NCBI GenBank assembly: GCA_046349515.1
Contig: JAXMCE010000001.1
Location: forward strand, 62,001-126,000
Length of the DNA: 64,000 nt
Source: JBGPGW01 sp046349515
GTDB lineage: Bacteria > Pseudomonadota > Alphaproteobacteria > CADEGL01
Direction: 5' to 3'
In this document: piece by piece, positions 63,216 to 64,000 of the stretch
How the letters are laid out: each line of letters begins with the position of its first letter
Position numbering within the stretch: the stretch's first letter is position 1
Notes under the pieces: generated by a model
Told to the model about the DNA's origin: nothing
Databases searched by the model: none
What the model saw: the letters and a program-made list of their open reading frames with translations, nothing else
Program-made: the position numbers and the translations under genes

Positions 63216-63636
63216 CGGCACAGGGCGCACCAATCCGTGAGGAGCGGGGTGGCTTGATACCATATCTCGCCCGCCTGCGCCAATGCGCCACTAGGTGTCG
63301 GGCGGAGCGACGAACAGCAACCGGGACGACCATGGGCGGGTCAGGGCCCGTCCCTGCCCACGCTGCCGGAAGCATGGGCGAGACGAGCCGGCCAGCTCTC
63401 GAGCCCGTTACAGAAATGACTCTCGGGCTCACCAGGATTCGTCTTTCCCGTTCTGCAAAAACTCGGGCATTCAGTCATACGAATTCTCGCCGCCCCCGCC
63501 GGTTTTATTCTCATGACCACAAACTTTTTCCGGTATTACTGCTCTCGTGCCTTACTTCATTGACACTCGCGACATGGCGTGTCAGAAGGCCGCCAATCCT
63601 TTGATCCCTCAAATGACAATCCGGAGCAGGTAAGAA
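63216..63636. other. Intergenic region with AT-rich part before mucR
   Basis: 421 bases between divergent rpiB and the MucR-type gene, with no convincing coding frame. The second half (from about 63440) is notably AT-richer than the genome (ATTCAGTCATACGAATTC, GGTTTTATTCTCATGACC, CAAACTTTTTCCGG), a character typical of MucR/Ros self-regulated leaders. A TTGACA at 63560-63565 could be a -35, with no clear -10 at 17 bases. Confidence 0.5.
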
Positions 63637-64000
63637 TGGCTGACGATACGCCTGAGAAGACCTCACCCGCCGAACTCCTTCGCATGACGACGGACGTCGT
63701 CTCGGCCTATCTCGGCCACAACATGCTTTCGGCGGCCCAAATTCCGGACGTCATCAAAGCCGTCTACGGCTCGCTTCAGTCGCTGCAGGGATCGGGTGCG
63801 GAGGGTCGGGCGGACGCGCTCCGCCCCGCGGTGCCGATCAAGAAATCGATCATGCCGGACCACATCGTCTGCCTCGAGGACGGCCGGAAGCTCAAGATGC
63901 TGAAGCGCCATCTGCGCACGACCTACGGCCTTTCGCCCGACGAGTACCGGGCCAAGTGGGGCCTGCCTGCGGACTATCCCATGGTCGCGCCCAACTACGC
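63637..64000 (+). CDS. MucR/Ros-family zinc-finger transcriptional regulator (3' cut by window edge)
   Basis: At least 121 residues, open to the end of the window. The N-terminal helical oligomerisation part (AELLRMTTDVVSAYLGHNML, QIPDVIKAVYGSLQSL) and the zinc-finger region HIVCLEDGRKLKMLKRHLRT followed by YGLSPDEYRAKWGLPADYPM mark the MucR/Ros family, which controls virulence, exopolysaccharide and cell-cycle genes in alphaproteobacteria by binding AT-rich DNA. ATG 63637 has GGAGCAGG upstream. Confidence 0.93.

Noticed and set aside
63560..63590. Complete sigma-70 promoter for the mucR-like gene
   Set aside because: TTGACA is present, but the hexamer at the right spacing (CAGAAG) is a poor -10, so only the AT-rich region was recorded.

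Overview
The window is a high-GC chromosomal segment, almost certainly from an alphaproteobacterium. The evidence is the conserved block at the right end: a MucR/Ros-type regulator, an rpiB-glyA-nrdR-ribD-ribE-ribBA-ribH-nusB-thiL run, a proton-pumping pyrophosphatase, bamE divergent from a CBP3-type cytochrome bc1 chaperone gene, and DUF177-rpmF-plsX-ihfA-merR next to tRNA-Pro(GGG). The RibBA with a decayed GTP cyclohydrolase half also fits this class. The genus cannot be fixed from sequence alone. No phage, insertion sequence, CRISPR array or rRNA is visible.

Left half (1-34 kb) is metabolic and transport accessory DNA. It opens with the end of an enoyl-CoA hydratase, a CoA-binding protein and MetY. 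Next come two MFS transporters, a cupin, three tandem EamA/DMT permeases (the first frameshifted) and a frameshifted acyl-CoA synthetase. A tandem pair of DUF2817 peptidase-like genes and a membrane PAS-adenylate/guanylate cyclase follow. Then there are three paralogous creatinase-fold hydrolases of the DoeA/EutD (ectoine hydrolase) type. A flavin reductase/aminotransferase locus carries two gene relics that point to an ancient tandem duplication. After that come a metallo-beta-lactamase hydrolase, a double-domain CoA-transferase, a thiolase and a FadB-like multifunctional protein (a beta-oxidation-type set), a true creatinase with all catalytic residues, and an SDR.

Middle (33-47 kb): a methyltransferase, a metal-dependent amidohydrolase, a secreted nuclease, and a two-gene signalling operon. 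That operon encodes a 1320-residue hybrid kinase with three PAS repeats, two receiver regions and an HPt domain, overlapping a receiver-kinase. Next are a DUF1989 protein with a clear promoter and ribosome binding site, a secreted BNR-repeat protein, a DinB protein, a PAP2 phosphatase, an FrhB-like Fe-S flavoprotein and a fourth DMT permease.

Right end (47.7-64 kb): housekeeping genes on the minus strand, mostly two long co-directional runs. One covers riboflavin and thiamine cofactor synthesis with nusB, glyA and rpiB. The other covers L32/phospholipid synthesis with IHF alpha. fabH, commonly found between plsX and ihfA, is absent. No single obviously new system stands out. The best leads are the reciprocal decay of the duplicated aminotransferase/flavin-reductase pair, the cluster of four creatinase-fold hydrolases, and a secretion-signal-like segment built from a 12-bp minisatellite.
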